A stretch of 11,398 nucleotides of DNA. It comes from Omnitrophica WOR_2 bacterium RBG_13_41_10. Its GTDB lineage: Bacteria; Omnitrophota; Gorgyraeia; Gygaellales; Profunditerraquicolaceae. The stretch is from positions 36,480 to 47,877 of the forward strand of contig MHGH01000016.1 of the NCBI GenBank assembly GCA_001805465.1. The letters run 5' to 3'. The notes under the pieces were generated by a model. It worked only from the letters and a program-made list of their open reading frames with translations, was not told where the DNA came from and made no database searches. Positions within the stretch are counted from its first letter, which is position 1. The number at the start of each line of letters is the position of its first letter. Of this stretch, positions 1-5,587 are shown piece after piece. The position numbers and the translations under genes are program-made.

Positions 1-372
1 AAAAGAACCCTTTAAATTAATGTGCCTTTTCTGATGCATATTAAAGATAGCACTTACCGCCATACCGGTTAAGAGCGAGCCCAAAACTACGGTCAGGCCC
101 ATTCTGGCAAGTGAAGCCAGCTTCGGCATAAGAATAAAGTTGGCAGGATAATGTAGAAAAATCTCACCCCAGAAGGTCTTGATTGGCGGGCCAAAGACTA
201 ATTTTAGAGGCATGCGGGGAATTAAAGATATAAAAATCAGGGAAGCGCTTTCCGCAGCGGCAAAAATTAAAAAAGGTATAAAAAGGGCCGGGCTATTTTT
301 GAAGTATTTTATAGCAGCACTAAGGGATTTTTTTACGGGAGTTAATTGGGATTTGTTTATTTTTTTAAACAT
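1..372 (-). CDS. Membrane protein of unknown function, N-terminal part (runs off left edge)
   Basis: An open frame of 124 codons starts with ATG at 372 and continues without a stop to base 1, so the C-terminus lies outside the window. The first 27 residues are polar and lysine-rich (MFKKINKSQ...). A hydrophobic segment follows at about residues 28-48 (ALFIPFLIFAAAE...). A second hydrophobic stretch around residues 88-108 contains LASLARMGLTVVLGSLLTG. This looks like an integral membrane protein with a cytoplasmic N-terminus, but I recognise no family. The Shine-Dalgarno sequence is poor. The predicted promoter just upstream gives a leader of only about 9 nt, so translation may be almost leaderless. 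It lies downstream of the terminator hairpins that follow the PEP-CTERM genes and is probably a separate transcription unit. Confidence 0.6.
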   Translation of the reverse strand, partial: MFKKINKSQLTPVKKSLSAAIKYFKNSPALFIPFLIFAAAESASLIFISLIPRMPLKLVFGPPIKTFWGEIFLHYPANFILMPKLASLARMGLTVVLGSLLTGMAVSAIFNMHQKRHINLKGSF

Positions 373-387
373 GGGCAAATTTCACTA

Positions 388-416
388 AGTTTAACACATT
401 TAAAGGGGTTTGTCAA
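388..416 (-). promoter_or_regulatory. Sigma-70-type promoter for the left-edge membrane protein gene
   Basis: On the minus strand TTGACA (411-416) is followed after exactly 17 nt by TAAACT (388-393). The -35 matches the consensus fully and the -10 matches at 4 of 6 positions. It lies between the terminator at 437-470 and the start codon at 372. The expected transcription start near 381 leaves a very short leader. Confidence 0.6.
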
Positions 417-436
417 GGCGACGCGCTTAGAAAAAT

Positions 437-470
437 GGGGCAAATCACTCACGATTTGCCCCCTTTTTTT
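437..470. terminator. Intrinsic terminator, possibly bidirectional
   Basis: A perfect 10-bp stem, GGGGCAAATC (437-446) pairing with GATTTGCCCC (453-462), has a 6-nt loop (ACTCAC). Seven T follow on the plus strand (464-470). On the minus strand the stem is followed by ATTTTTC, a shorter T tract. It lies downstream of the minus-strand PEP-CTERM operon and upstream of the membrane protein promoter, so it probably ends the PEP-CTERM transcript. Confidence 0.7.
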
Positions 471-522
471 CGCACTTTCGAAAATGCACTTTTTAGGGGG
501 CATTTATAGGATTATGTTTAAA

Positions 523-554
523 AAGGAAGCTTTTCAGCTTAAGCAGGCTTCCTT
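523..554 (-). terminator. Hairpin overlapping the stop codon of the PEP-CTERM gene, possible first terminator
   Basis: On the minus strand AAGGAAGC (554-547) pairs with GCTTCCTT (530-523). The loop is 16 nt and contains the TAA stop codon (541-539). The stem runs into a T tract (TTTTTAAAC). With the stronger hairpin at 437-470 it would make a tandem terminator. The long loop makes it weaker than the second one. Confidence 0.45.
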
Positions 555-1177
555 CTCAAACCAAATAACCCTAAAATACCCATACCTAATAACATCATAC
601 TGGTTGGTTCTGGAACATGAAATAGAACCACCAAGTCGTTATAGTCACAATCAGCTATAGCGAGTGGTTTATCTTCCCACCCAACTACATAATCACCTAT
701 GTAATTGTTAGGATAGCCTGCGTTCCCTGTAATTTGCCATGCAACCATGTGGTCACCCTGGTCTGAATTCTCCAAGGGGTCGGAACTCCAAGGCGATCCT
801 GAATTATTTGGATCGTTGTAGAACTTAAATGTCCCGGCCTCTGTGATAACTACACCAGGACCGTATCGCCATCCAGAACCACCTGAATCGGTAAAGAGAA
901 GCTGTGAGCCTGCGGATAAACTTTGTGAGTAACCAGCAATCTTTGCCAACTCTATAGCATAATACCCAGCAAGATTCCAAAGCTGGTCATTATCATCATC
1001 TATCCGTGTCAGATTACCCCATCCAAAAAGGGTATCTAATATTCCTCCGCTATTAATCAAAATCCAGCTAGGTCCGTCCTCACTATACGTAGATGATATT
1101 GGAGTAAGTCCAGCCCAAGCAAACGTTGACAATCCTAAAACTAAACCCAATGCAAGCACTAAAATTAATTTCTTCAT
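539..1177 (-). CDS. Secreted PEP-CTERM protein with a DUF4114-like region
   Basis: A 212-residue exported protein. Residues 1-22 are a typical signal peptide (MKKL, hydrophobic core, then AWA-G). The last 25 residues are a complete PEP-CTERM sorting signal: PEP at 189-191, a hydrophobic segment at 192-207, and RRK at 208-210. This is the tripartite tag recognised by exosortase in Gram-negative bacteria. Just before the tag, GWED (166-169) and DCDYNDLVV (176-184) resemble the acidic end of DUF4114 domains, which are common in surface proteins and may bind calcium. The start is set by a strong Shine-Dalgarno (GGGAGGTG) about 10 nt upstream of ATG 1177. It is the second of two adjacent PEP-CTERM genes and is followed by terminator hairpins. 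The presumed processing enzyme is the exosortase at 6395-7207. The glycan or surface role is not shown by the sequence. Confidence 0.88.
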   Translation of the reverse strand: MKKLILVLALGLVLGLSTFAWAGLTPISSTYSEDGPSWILINSGGILDTLFGWGNLTRIDDDNDQLWNLAGYYAIELAKIAGYSQSLSAGSQLLFTDSGGSGWRYGPGVVITEAGTFKFYNDPNNSGSPWSSDPLENSDQGDHMVAWQITGNAGYPNNYIGDYVVGWEDKPLAIADCDYNDLVVLFHVPEPTSMMLLGMGILGLFGLRRKPA

Positions 1178-1238
1178 TTTTTTCTTTCACCTCCCTTTTT
1201 TATAAATTTTACTATCTATTTTTTCCGTGGCTTTTTTT

Positions 1239-1273
1239 GTGTACTGTGTACTGAGTACAGTGTACAGAGCGGT
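1239..1273. repeat. Degenerate heptamer array (GTGTACT-like)
   Basis: Four consecutive 7-nt units, GTGTACT, GTGTACT, GAGTACA and GTGTACA, are followed by the related GAGCGGT. They lie in the spacer between the two PEP-CTERM genes. The array is also imperfectly palindromic (arms TGTAC/GTACA with an inner GTACTGAGTAC). On the minus strand it is followed by A rather than T residues, so it is not a terminator for the gene above it. Similar 7-nt arrays occur at 3766-3800, 4184-4211 and 11305-11339. Confidence 0.7.
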
Positions 1274-1275
1274 GT

Positions 1276-2052
1276 TTAGGCTCTATTTCTTTTTCTTAAG
1301 CCTAATACGCCTAACAAACCCAATCCCAAAAGCGACATTGTTGCCGGTTCGGGAACCGCTGGAACATCCACATAAATTACGTTATTGCCGCAGGTCTCTG
1401 TCCAATAAACTCTGAAGTTTTTACCCCAATCAGGACCAAAGGCACTCTGCGGAATGTATCCTTCAATAACCCAATGGTCGCTACTAAGGTATTGAGCATA
1501 AGTCAGACTCCCTCCACCTATCCCGGAACCGCTTGTTCCTAGGATATCTGTTGGAGAGCTAGCACCTGAACCCCAGATATCTGTACCCCATTGTGTCACA
1601 GAATAAAGATTACCAGCTATGTAGTTACGGTTAGTGGTTGCTATACCGTATTCATATGTATCATCAATTCCGAAATCAAAGGCAATATCTCCGGGTTGCC
1701 AACCACTATAGAGCCAACTATTGGTACTGCCTGTGTTAGGAAACCCTGTAACAATGGCATAATATAAATTCCCATTACCGGAAGAAATATATATTGCTTC
1801 TGCGTCAAAAGCATGACCGCCGTATCCGGGGTCAAGATAGCCAGAACTACCGTTATGAACAACGCCATTGCCTTGGTAATCTACTTCGTAAGTGATGCCG
1901 GGCACAGTAGGATCCCAATGTGTTACTGGAATAATTCCCCAATCTGAGATATTACTGGCGAAAGCATAACTAAAAAAACAAAATATTACAGACAGTAAGA
2001 GAACAAACGATGCTGTTAGTTTATATTTCTTATCCATTTCTAATCCTCTCAT
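1276..2052 (-). CDS. Secreted PEP-CTERM protein, body of unknown family
   Basis: An exported protein of 258 residues if ATG 2052 is used. ATG 2037 (residue 6) is an attractive alternative, because AGAGGA lies 6 nt before it and the protein then begins with a compact signal peptide (MDKKYKLTASFVLLLSVIF, ending near YAFA-S). The C-terminus is a clear PEP-CTERM signal: PEP at 234-236, a hydrophobic stretch 237-252, then RKRNR at 253-257. The body is rich in Gly, Ser, Tyr, Trp and Asp (for example QPGDIAFDFGIDDTYEYGI), as in many exosortase substrates. I cannot assign it to a named domain. It begins 15 nt after the stop of the PEP-CTERM/sugar transferase gene and 98 nt before the next PEP-CTERM gene, so the three probably form one operon. 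A surface or matrix role is inferred from the tag only. Confidence 0.85.
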   Translation of the reverse strand: MRGLEMDKKYKLTASFVLLLSVIFCFFSYAFASNISDWGIIPVTHWDPTVPGITYEVDYQGNGVVHNGSSGYLDPGYGGHAFDAEAIYISSGNGNLYYAIVTGFPNTGSTNSWLYSGWQPGDIAFDFGIDDTYEYGIATTNRNYIAGNLYSVTQWGTDIWGSGASSPTDILGTSGSGIGGGSLTYAQYLSSDHWVIEGYIPQSAFGPDWGKNFRVYWTETCGNNVIYVDVPAVPEPATMSLLGLGLLGVLGLRKRNRA

Positions 2053-2067
2053 CTGCCGTTTCCTTTC

Positions 2068-2916
2068 TTACCTTGCTCCTCTTCCCGTCAAAACTGCGGT
2101 AAAGGTCCTAGCCATAATCCTTAAATCTACCAATAAACACATTTTTTTTATGTAAAGGATGTCGTATTTGATTTTTTTCTTTACGTCTTCAATGGTCTCA
2201 TCGTATTTATGATAAACCTGGGCAAGGCCAGTAATACCGGGTTTTATCTGAAGGCGTTTTTCATAATCATAAATAAGCGTCTTAAAATCCCTAACCATCT
2301 CTGGTCTTTCCGGCCGAGGGCCGACAATGCTCATGTCGCCTTTTAACACATTAATTAACTGCGGAATCTCGTCAATATGCGCTTTTCTTAAAATCCTGCC
2401 TACCGAAGTAATGCGCGGGTCATTTTCTTTAGCCCAAACTGCACCGGTATCTTTTTCGGCATCAACACGCATAGTCCTGAGTTTATAAATCTCAAAAACT
2501 TCATCTTCTTTGCCAACTCTCTTTTGTTTATAAAGCAGCGGGCCCCGGGAATTCAGCTTAATCATTGCTGCTGCAAAGGCAAGTATTGGCGAAACAATAA
2601 CTAACCCAAAAATAGACAAAGCCACATCAGTGGCTCTCTTGAATTTATCAAAACTCTTTCTGGCAAAACGCACAATTATGCTCCCTATTCCACCCAAAAC
2701 TAAAATTAGTGTGCTGGGTTCAGGTGCCTGTGCTTTTTGCTGAGAAACTGGTTCATTTTGGATTACCGGAGAACTTGGCAGCTGGGTAACACTATCACCA
2801 GAGCCAACTTGAGGATGGTCAAAATAAGTGACTGCGAAGGAGATATGCTGGTCTAAAACAGGGCCTAAGCAGAGTAACAAACTTAATGTAACGAGGGTAA
2901 ATAGGAGTCTTTTCAT
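2068..2916 (-). CDS. Polyprenyl-phosphate sugar transferase fused behind an internal PEP-CTERM signal
   Basis: A 282-residue protein with an unusual order of modules. Residues 1-29 look like a signal peptide (MKRLLFTLVTLSLLLCLG...SFA). Residues 30-63 are a polar, Ser/Gln/Pro-rich linker. Residues 64-87 read as a PEP-CTERM tag: APEPSTL, a hydrophobic segment (about 68-82), then RFARK. From about 91 onward it is a bacterial sugar transferase (PF02397; small monotopic phosphoglycosyl transferase, PglC/WcaJ-type core). Visible motifs are the re-entrant membrane helix around 99-119 containing VSP, GPLLYKQKRVG (125-135), YKLRTM (144-149), the catalytic DE in HIDEIPQL (182-183), SIVGPRPERP (196-205) and KPGITGLAQV (225-234). 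Such enzymes move a sugar phosphate from a nucleotide sugar to polyprenyl phosphate on the cytoplasmic face, the first step of glycan assembly. The PEP-CTERM topology (PEP outside, basic tail inside) places the catalytic core correctly in the cytosol. The gene heads the PEP-CTERM operon behind a sigma-54-like promoter. Catalytic assignment is confident; the purpose of the fusion is unknown. Confidence 0.9.
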   Translation of the reverse strand: MKRLLFTLVTLSLLLCLGPVLDQHISFAVTYFDHPQVGSGDSVTQLPSSPVIQNEPVSQQKAQAPEPSTLILVLGGIGSIIVRFARKSFDKFKRATDVALSIFGLVIVSPILAFAAAMIKLNSRGPLLYKQKRVGKEDEVFEIYKLRTMRVDAEKDTGAVWAKENDPRITSVGRILRKAHIDEIPQLINVLKGDMSIVGPRPERPEMVRDFKTLIYDYEKRLQIKPGITGLAQVYHKYDETIEDVKKKIKYDILYIKKMCLLVDLRIMARTFTAVLTGRGAR

Positions 2917-2934
2917 AGTATATCACTCTATATA

Positions 2935-2953
2935 TAAGCATTTTTCGTGCCAA
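2935..2953 (-). promoter_or_regulatory. Candidate sigma-54 (-24/-12) promoter for the PEP-CTERM/sugar transferase operon
   Basis: On the minus strand TTGGCACG (2953-2946), AAAA, then ATGCTTA (2941-2935) matches the sigma-54 consensus YTGGCACG-N4-TTGCW except for one base of the -12 box. The GG and GC doublets have the required spacing. PEP-CTERM regulons are known to use the PrsK/PrsR two-component pair, in which PrsR is a sigma-54 activator. The expected start near 2926 leaves a leader of only about 10 nt before ATG 2916, which is a caution. Confidence 0.55.
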
Positions 2954-3113
2954 CTTTCACTCTCGGAGCAACTTTTTTAATTATTTTAACTGATTGATAT
3001 TTAAGGAGTTACAGTGAGGGAATTTTAGCTAAATAAAACAGGAAGGTGGACTTGGCATCGGGGCCGCTTTGTGTTCACCAAAATCAACAAACCGTCTCCA
3101 ATTTTCAACATTA

Positions 3114-3127
3114 TTTAAGGTCGCAAA
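3114..3127 (+). promoter_or_regulatory. Half-site related to the 27-nt palindrome
   Basis: TTTAAGGTCGCAAA differs by one base from the arm TTTAAGGTCACAA plus the next A of the palindromes at 3141 and 3415. It begins 27 nt before the complete upstream copy, so the two may form a tandem operator. Confidence 0.4.
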
Positions 3128-3140
3128 ATACTTCCTCAAA

Positions 3141-3167
3141 TTTAAGGTCACAATTTGTGACCTTGAA
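3141..3167. promoter_or_regulatory. Long palindrome upstream of the ORF6N gene, candidate operator
   Basis: Arms TTTAAGGTCACAA and TTGTGACCTTGAA surround a single central T, with one mismatched pair in 13. The perfect core is 3144-3164. The same palindrome, 26 of 27 bases identical in inverted orientation, recurs inside the ORF6N coding sequence at 3415-3441. The copy lies 54 nt before the ATG, a usual place for an operator of an autoregulated gene. Confidence 0.6.
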
Positions 3168-3220
3168 TTACTGTTAGATTTAGCAACTTTTTACGTCTAT
3201 TATTGTAAAAGGAGGATAAA

Positions 3221-3760
3221 ATGACTAAGGGATTAGCAATAGAAGTAATCGCTACAAAAATTTTTGTAGTCAGGGGTAAAAAAGTAATGTTAGATAGAGA
3301 TTTGGCAAAGCTTTATGGTGTGGAAACCAAAGTTTTAATTCAAGCTGTAAAAAGAAACTCGAAGCGCTTCCCCGAAGATTTTATGTTTCAATTAACATGG
3401 GGTAAGGTACAATCTTTAAGGTCACAAATTGTGACCTTAAACAGAAGAAAAAATGGTGCTTCAAAAAGAGGTAAACATATTAAATATCTTCCTTATGCTT
3501 TTACCGAACAAGGCGTAGCTATGCTCTCCAGCGTACTAAATAGTGAAAGAGCGATACAGGTTAACATACTGATTATGAGGGCCTTTACTAAATTACGAGA
3601 AATCCTTCTAACCCACAAAGACTTAGCTATAAAGCTTGATAATTTAGAAAAGAAATATGCGGATCACGACGAGAAAATAAAAAATATCTTTGAAGCTATA
3701 AGGCAACTATTACAGCCTCAGCCTGTTAAGAAAAAAAGACAAATCGGATTCCATAGTTAG
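3221..3760 (+). CDS. ORF6N-domain DNA-binding protein
   Basis: A 179-residue protein of the ORF6N family (PF10543), related to the KilA-N type DNA-binding domains found in phages and bacterial accessory regions. The domain occupies about residues 8-105. Family-typical stretches are [38 protein letters not shown] (66-74), [14 protein letters not shown] (89-102) and SERAIQVNI. Residues about 125-165 are charged and heptad-like, probably a coiled coil for oligomerisation, followed by a basic tail (KKKRQ). The start is supported by a strong AAAGGAGG just upstream of ATG 3221. The gene points away from the sugar transferase operon and is followed by the four-helix-bundle gene. Upstream there is a palindrome whose second copy is encoded within LRSQIVTL, so autoregulation is plausible but unproven. 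Its presence here fits horizontal acquisition. Confidence 0.88.
   Translation: MTKGLAIEVIATKIFVVRGKKVMLDRDLAKLYGVETKVLIQAVKRNSKRFPEDFMFQLTWGKVQSLRSQIVTLNRRKNGASKRGKHIKYLPYAFTEQGVAMLSSVLNSERAIQVNILIMRAFTKLREILLTHKDLAIKLDNLEKKYADHDEKIKNIFEAIRQLLQPQPVKKKRQIGFHS
3415..3441. promoter_or_regulatory. Perfect 27-nt palindrome inside the ORF6N coding sequence
   Basis: Arms TTTAAGGTCACAA and TTGTGACCTTAAA flank one central A; all 13 pairs match. It encodes the conserved LRSQIVTL part of the ORF6N domain (residues 66-73). The second copy, upstream at 3141-3167, has only one changed base when read on the other strand. It could be an intragenic operator, or conserved codons that happen to form a palindrome which was then copied. 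Confidence 0.6.
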
Positions 3761-3765
3761 TCGAT

Positions 3766-3800
3766 GGTCAACGGTCGCAGGTTGCAAGTTACAGGTCACA
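3766..3800. repeat. Degenerate heptamer array upstream of the four-helix-bundle gene
   Basis: Five consecutive 7-nt units: GGTCAAC, GGTCGCA, GGTTGCA, AGTTACA, GGTCACA. Read on the minus strand they follow RACYTGN, the same pattern as the array at 4184-4211 on the plus strand. The four-helix-bundle gene is therefore flanked by inverted arrays. The last unit plus ATTT also repeats the half-site of the ORF6N palindrome (GGTCACAATTT). Confidence 0.7.
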
Positions 3801-3814
3801 ATTTAAATAATAAA

Positions 3815-4183
3815 ATGCAAAGTTATGAGAATTTAGAAATCTATCAATTAGCTAAAAAATTAGCAATTGAAATTCATAAAATCACTCTAAGTAAATTACC
3901 GAAATTTGAAATGTATGAAGAAGGCAGCCAAATTAGACGTTCTTCTAAATCAATTGGAGCAAATATTGTTGAAGGTTTCGGAAGGAAGAAATATAAGGGT
4001 GAATATACACAATTTTTAACTTATGCATTAGCTTCTTGCGATGAAACGAAATATCACTTAGAGGTGTTGTATCAAACAAATATTATTGATAAGGGTATTT
4101 TTGACAACTATATTGATAACTATAAAGAATTAGGTAGTAAAATTTACAACTTTCGTAAATCGATTATCAATAGTGTAACCTGA
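3815..4183 (+). CDS. Four-helix-bundle protein (23S rRNA intervening-sequence family)
   Basis: About 122 residues from ATG 3815, beginning MQSYENLEIYQLAKKLA. The frame is open back to 3764, but that stretch translates the heptamer repeat array and does not resemble the family, so I prefer the internal start. There is no good Shine-Dalgarno at either. Family features (PF05635, TIGR02436) are visible: an N-terminal YENLEIYQLAKKLAIEIH helix, then RRSSKSIGANIVEGFGRKK (typical IxxNIxEGxGR), a third helix with EYTQFLTYALASCDETKYHLEV, and a C-terminal helix. The family was first found in 23S rRNA intervening sequences and is widespread in accessory regions of uncultivated bacteria; its biochemical role is not established. 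It sits 54 nt after the ORF6N stop and faces epsI tail to tail. Confidence 0.85.
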   Translation: MQSYENLEIYQLAKKLAIEIHKITLSKLPKFEMYEEGSQIRRSSKSIGANIVEGFGRKKYKGEYTQFLTYALASCDETKYHLEVLYQTNIIDKGIFDNYIDNYKELGSKIYNFRKSIINSVT

Positions 4184-4211
4184 GACATGCGACATGTGAC
4201 ATGGGACCTGA
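4184..4211. repeat. Degenerate heptamer array downstream of the four-helix-bundle gene
   Basis: Four consecutive 7-nt units: GACATGC, GACATGT, GACATGG, GACCTGA. They fill almost the whole 29-nt gap between the convergent four-helix-bundle and epsI genes. The pattern matches the opposite strand of the array at 3766-3800. Confidence 0.7.
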
Positions 4212-4212
4212 A

Positions 4213-4833
4213 TTACGGCACATATTTCGCCAACAACGGCTCGATTTGACTGCAGAATGTTCTAATGAGATTAAGGGCGGATTCCTGGCCGTGATCTTTT
4301 ATATCGGTGGAAACTCTAATCATCGCACCGGCAGTGCGCTTGCCGAACATGCGGTCAACGACAACCTTCAGCTGCTGCTTAATATATTTATCCGTATAGA
4401 GTTTACCAGCCTTAAACCAGTAAACTACTAACTGACGAGAATCACCTTTTTCTACTATCAATTTATTAGCATTAATATCGTCTGTAACATCTATCAAAGA
4501 TTTATCTAAAATGTTAACCCCGCTACCCATCAGGCAAACTTCCGGCGGATGGCTGACTTTACGATTATCTTCAGAGTAAATAACATAGAGATAAACCGAA
4601 TCGCCCTTCTTATTTTTATAGTCTCTGATAAAAAGGTTTCTGGTTTCCAGTATCTCATAATCGCGCTCGGAAAGCGGCATATCCGTTGCCTTCCACTCTC
4701 CTATCTCCATAGGAAAATCGCTCACTTTTATCTTTGAAGTAATATCAAATCGCGTAGGCAGATATGAAATCATTCCTATAACTGAAACAGCCACCAAAAC
4801 CAAAACCACGATAACAAAAGTTTTATTATTCAT
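4213..4833 (-). CDS. epsI: EpsI-family exosortase-associated protein (DUF3485)
   Basis: A 206-residue protein of the EpsI family (PF11984/TIGR02914), which accompanies exosortase either as a separate protein or as a C-terminal fusion. It has one N-terminal membrane segment (about 5-24) and an outward-facing domain. Typical family features are the IGEWKATD-like stretch (44-51) and SEDNRKVSHPPEVCLMGSG (87-105) with His95 and Cys100. The exact reaction of EpsI is not established; it is needed with exosortase for EPS or PEP-CTERM handling in several systems. Here it is separated from the exosortase gene by the AbiE pair, and its ATG overlaps the abiEii stop by 8 nt. Its own Shine-Dalgarno is weak, so translation is probably coupled to abiEii and transcription may come from the AbiE promoter. 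Confidence 0.88.
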   Translation of the reverse strand: MNNKTFVIVVLVLVAVSVIGMISYLPTRFDITSKIKVSDFPMEIGEWKATDMPLSERDYEILETRNLFIRDYKNKKGDSVYLYVIYSEDNRKVSHPPEVCLMGSGVNILDKSLIDVTDDINANKLIVEKGDSRQLVVYWFKAGKLYTDKYIKQQLKVVVDRMFGKRTAGAMIRVSTDIKDHGQESALNLIRTFCSQIEPLLAKYVP

Positions 4834-5587
4834 ATTGTGTTAAAAGCTTCCCAATGTATGTTTTCGCATTTACTACAAAATCTTTTTCTTCCTCGTCAAC
4901 TAAAAATGGCTCAACCTGCTTAGACAAGCGCATTAATTCGTTAGGGTTAATGTTTTCGATACGTTCCAGAATAACCTGTTTTAGCTCAACCTTCAGAGGA
5001 AATTTTCTCTGGAGCATAAAAATTACATCATAGATATCTCTGCCACGGAAACGATTAATCAGGGCATCGACTTTCCCGGAAAGAAGAGCCCCTTTACTCA
5101 TCAGCAATATAGAGAAGAGATAGCCAAATCTATCTACAACTGCAGATTCGGTCTCCATATGCCAAACAGGCCTGTTTATTTCTACCTTTACCATTAATTT
5201 CTCACTTTTTAATGGCGTAATTTTATAGTTTTGTAAGATATTCGTTAACTTCAGCTGGCCGATCAAAAGAGATGTCCTTTCTTTTTGTGAAATTTCGCAT
5301 GTAAAGCCTTCTTTCTCTAATGCCTTACTGCAAGACGCCAGGATTTCTTTAAAATCTGCTAGAGATAATTTCTCGGCATTAAAATCCAAATCCTCTGAGA
5401 AGCGCTTTAAACCATAAGCGAATCTTAAAGCCGTCCCACCCATAAAAAAAATCTTCTGAGCAAAATCAGTTTGATAAATCGCTCTTAGGATTATAGTCTG
5501 GGCATATTCTCTGACAATCGCCCTTTGCTTGTTCAGGGGTAACTTTAATAATTCGGCTTGTTCTTTTAATCCTTCCGGTGTTAACAT
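4826..5587 (-). CDS. abiEii: AbiEii-type nucleotidyltransferase toxin
   Basis: A 253-residue member of the AbiEii/AbiGii nucleotidyltransferase family (PF08843), the toxin of type IV toxin-antitoxin systems with phage-defence roles. The nucleotidyltransferase signature is intact: MGGTALRFAYGL (49-60), SEDLDF (64-69) with metal-binding Asp66 and Asp68, and a third acidic strand KVEINR (Glu136). The later family block is also present: MSKGALLSGKVDAL, then RGRDIYDV (181-188) with Arg183, Asp184 and Asp187. No truncation is seen. The start overlaps the stop of the antitoxin gene by 7 nt (ATGTTAA), usual for this pair. Known family members act on nucleotides or tRNA ends; the target here cannot be read from sequence. 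Its stop overlaps the epsI start. Confidence 0.88.
   Translation of the reverse strand: MLTPEGLKEQAELLKLPLNKQRAIVREYAQTIILRAIYQTDFAQKIFFMGGTALRFAYGLKRFSEDLDFNAEKLSLADFKEILASCSKALEKEGFTCEISQKERTSLLIGQLKLTNILQNYKITPLKSEKLMVKVEINRPVWHMETESAVVDRFGYLFSILLMSKGALLSGKVDALINRFRGRDIYDVIFMLQRKFPLKVELKQVILERIENINPNELMRLSKQVEPFLVDEEEKDFVVNAKTYIGKLLTQYE

Larger units (their letters stand above)
2917..3220. other. Divergent intergenic region between the sugar transferase and ORF6N genes
   Basis: This 304-nt spacer separates two divergently read genes. The left end holds the sigma-54-like promoter for the minus-strand operon. The sequence TCACTCT occurs twice there, at about 2923 and 2957. The right end holds the palindrome at 3141-3167, the half-site at 3114-3127 and the Shine-Dalgarno of the ORF6N gene. 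I see no clear sigma-70 promoter for ORF6N; TATTAT at 3198-3203 is a possible -10 without a good -35. I see no gene in the middle part (about 2970-3110). Confidence 0.6.

Noticed and set aside
1641..1868. 75-codon minus-strand frame inside the PEP-CTERM gene
   Set aside because: It lies in another frame of a well-supported gene, has no ribosome site and no recognisable domain.
3052..3068. Plus-strand TTGGCATC-N4-CCGCT as a sigma-54 promoter for ORF6N
   Set aside because: The GG and GC spacing fits, but the -12 box lacks both T residues and the site is over 150 nt from the gene.
3764..3814. Seventeen extra N-terminal codons for the four-helix-bundle protein
   Set aside because: They translate the heptamer repeat array and resemble nothing in the family; ATG 3815 gives a typical N-terminus.
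3766..4211. CRISPR array
   Set aside because: The repeats are 7 nt, contiguous and degenerate, with no spacers and no cas genes nearby.
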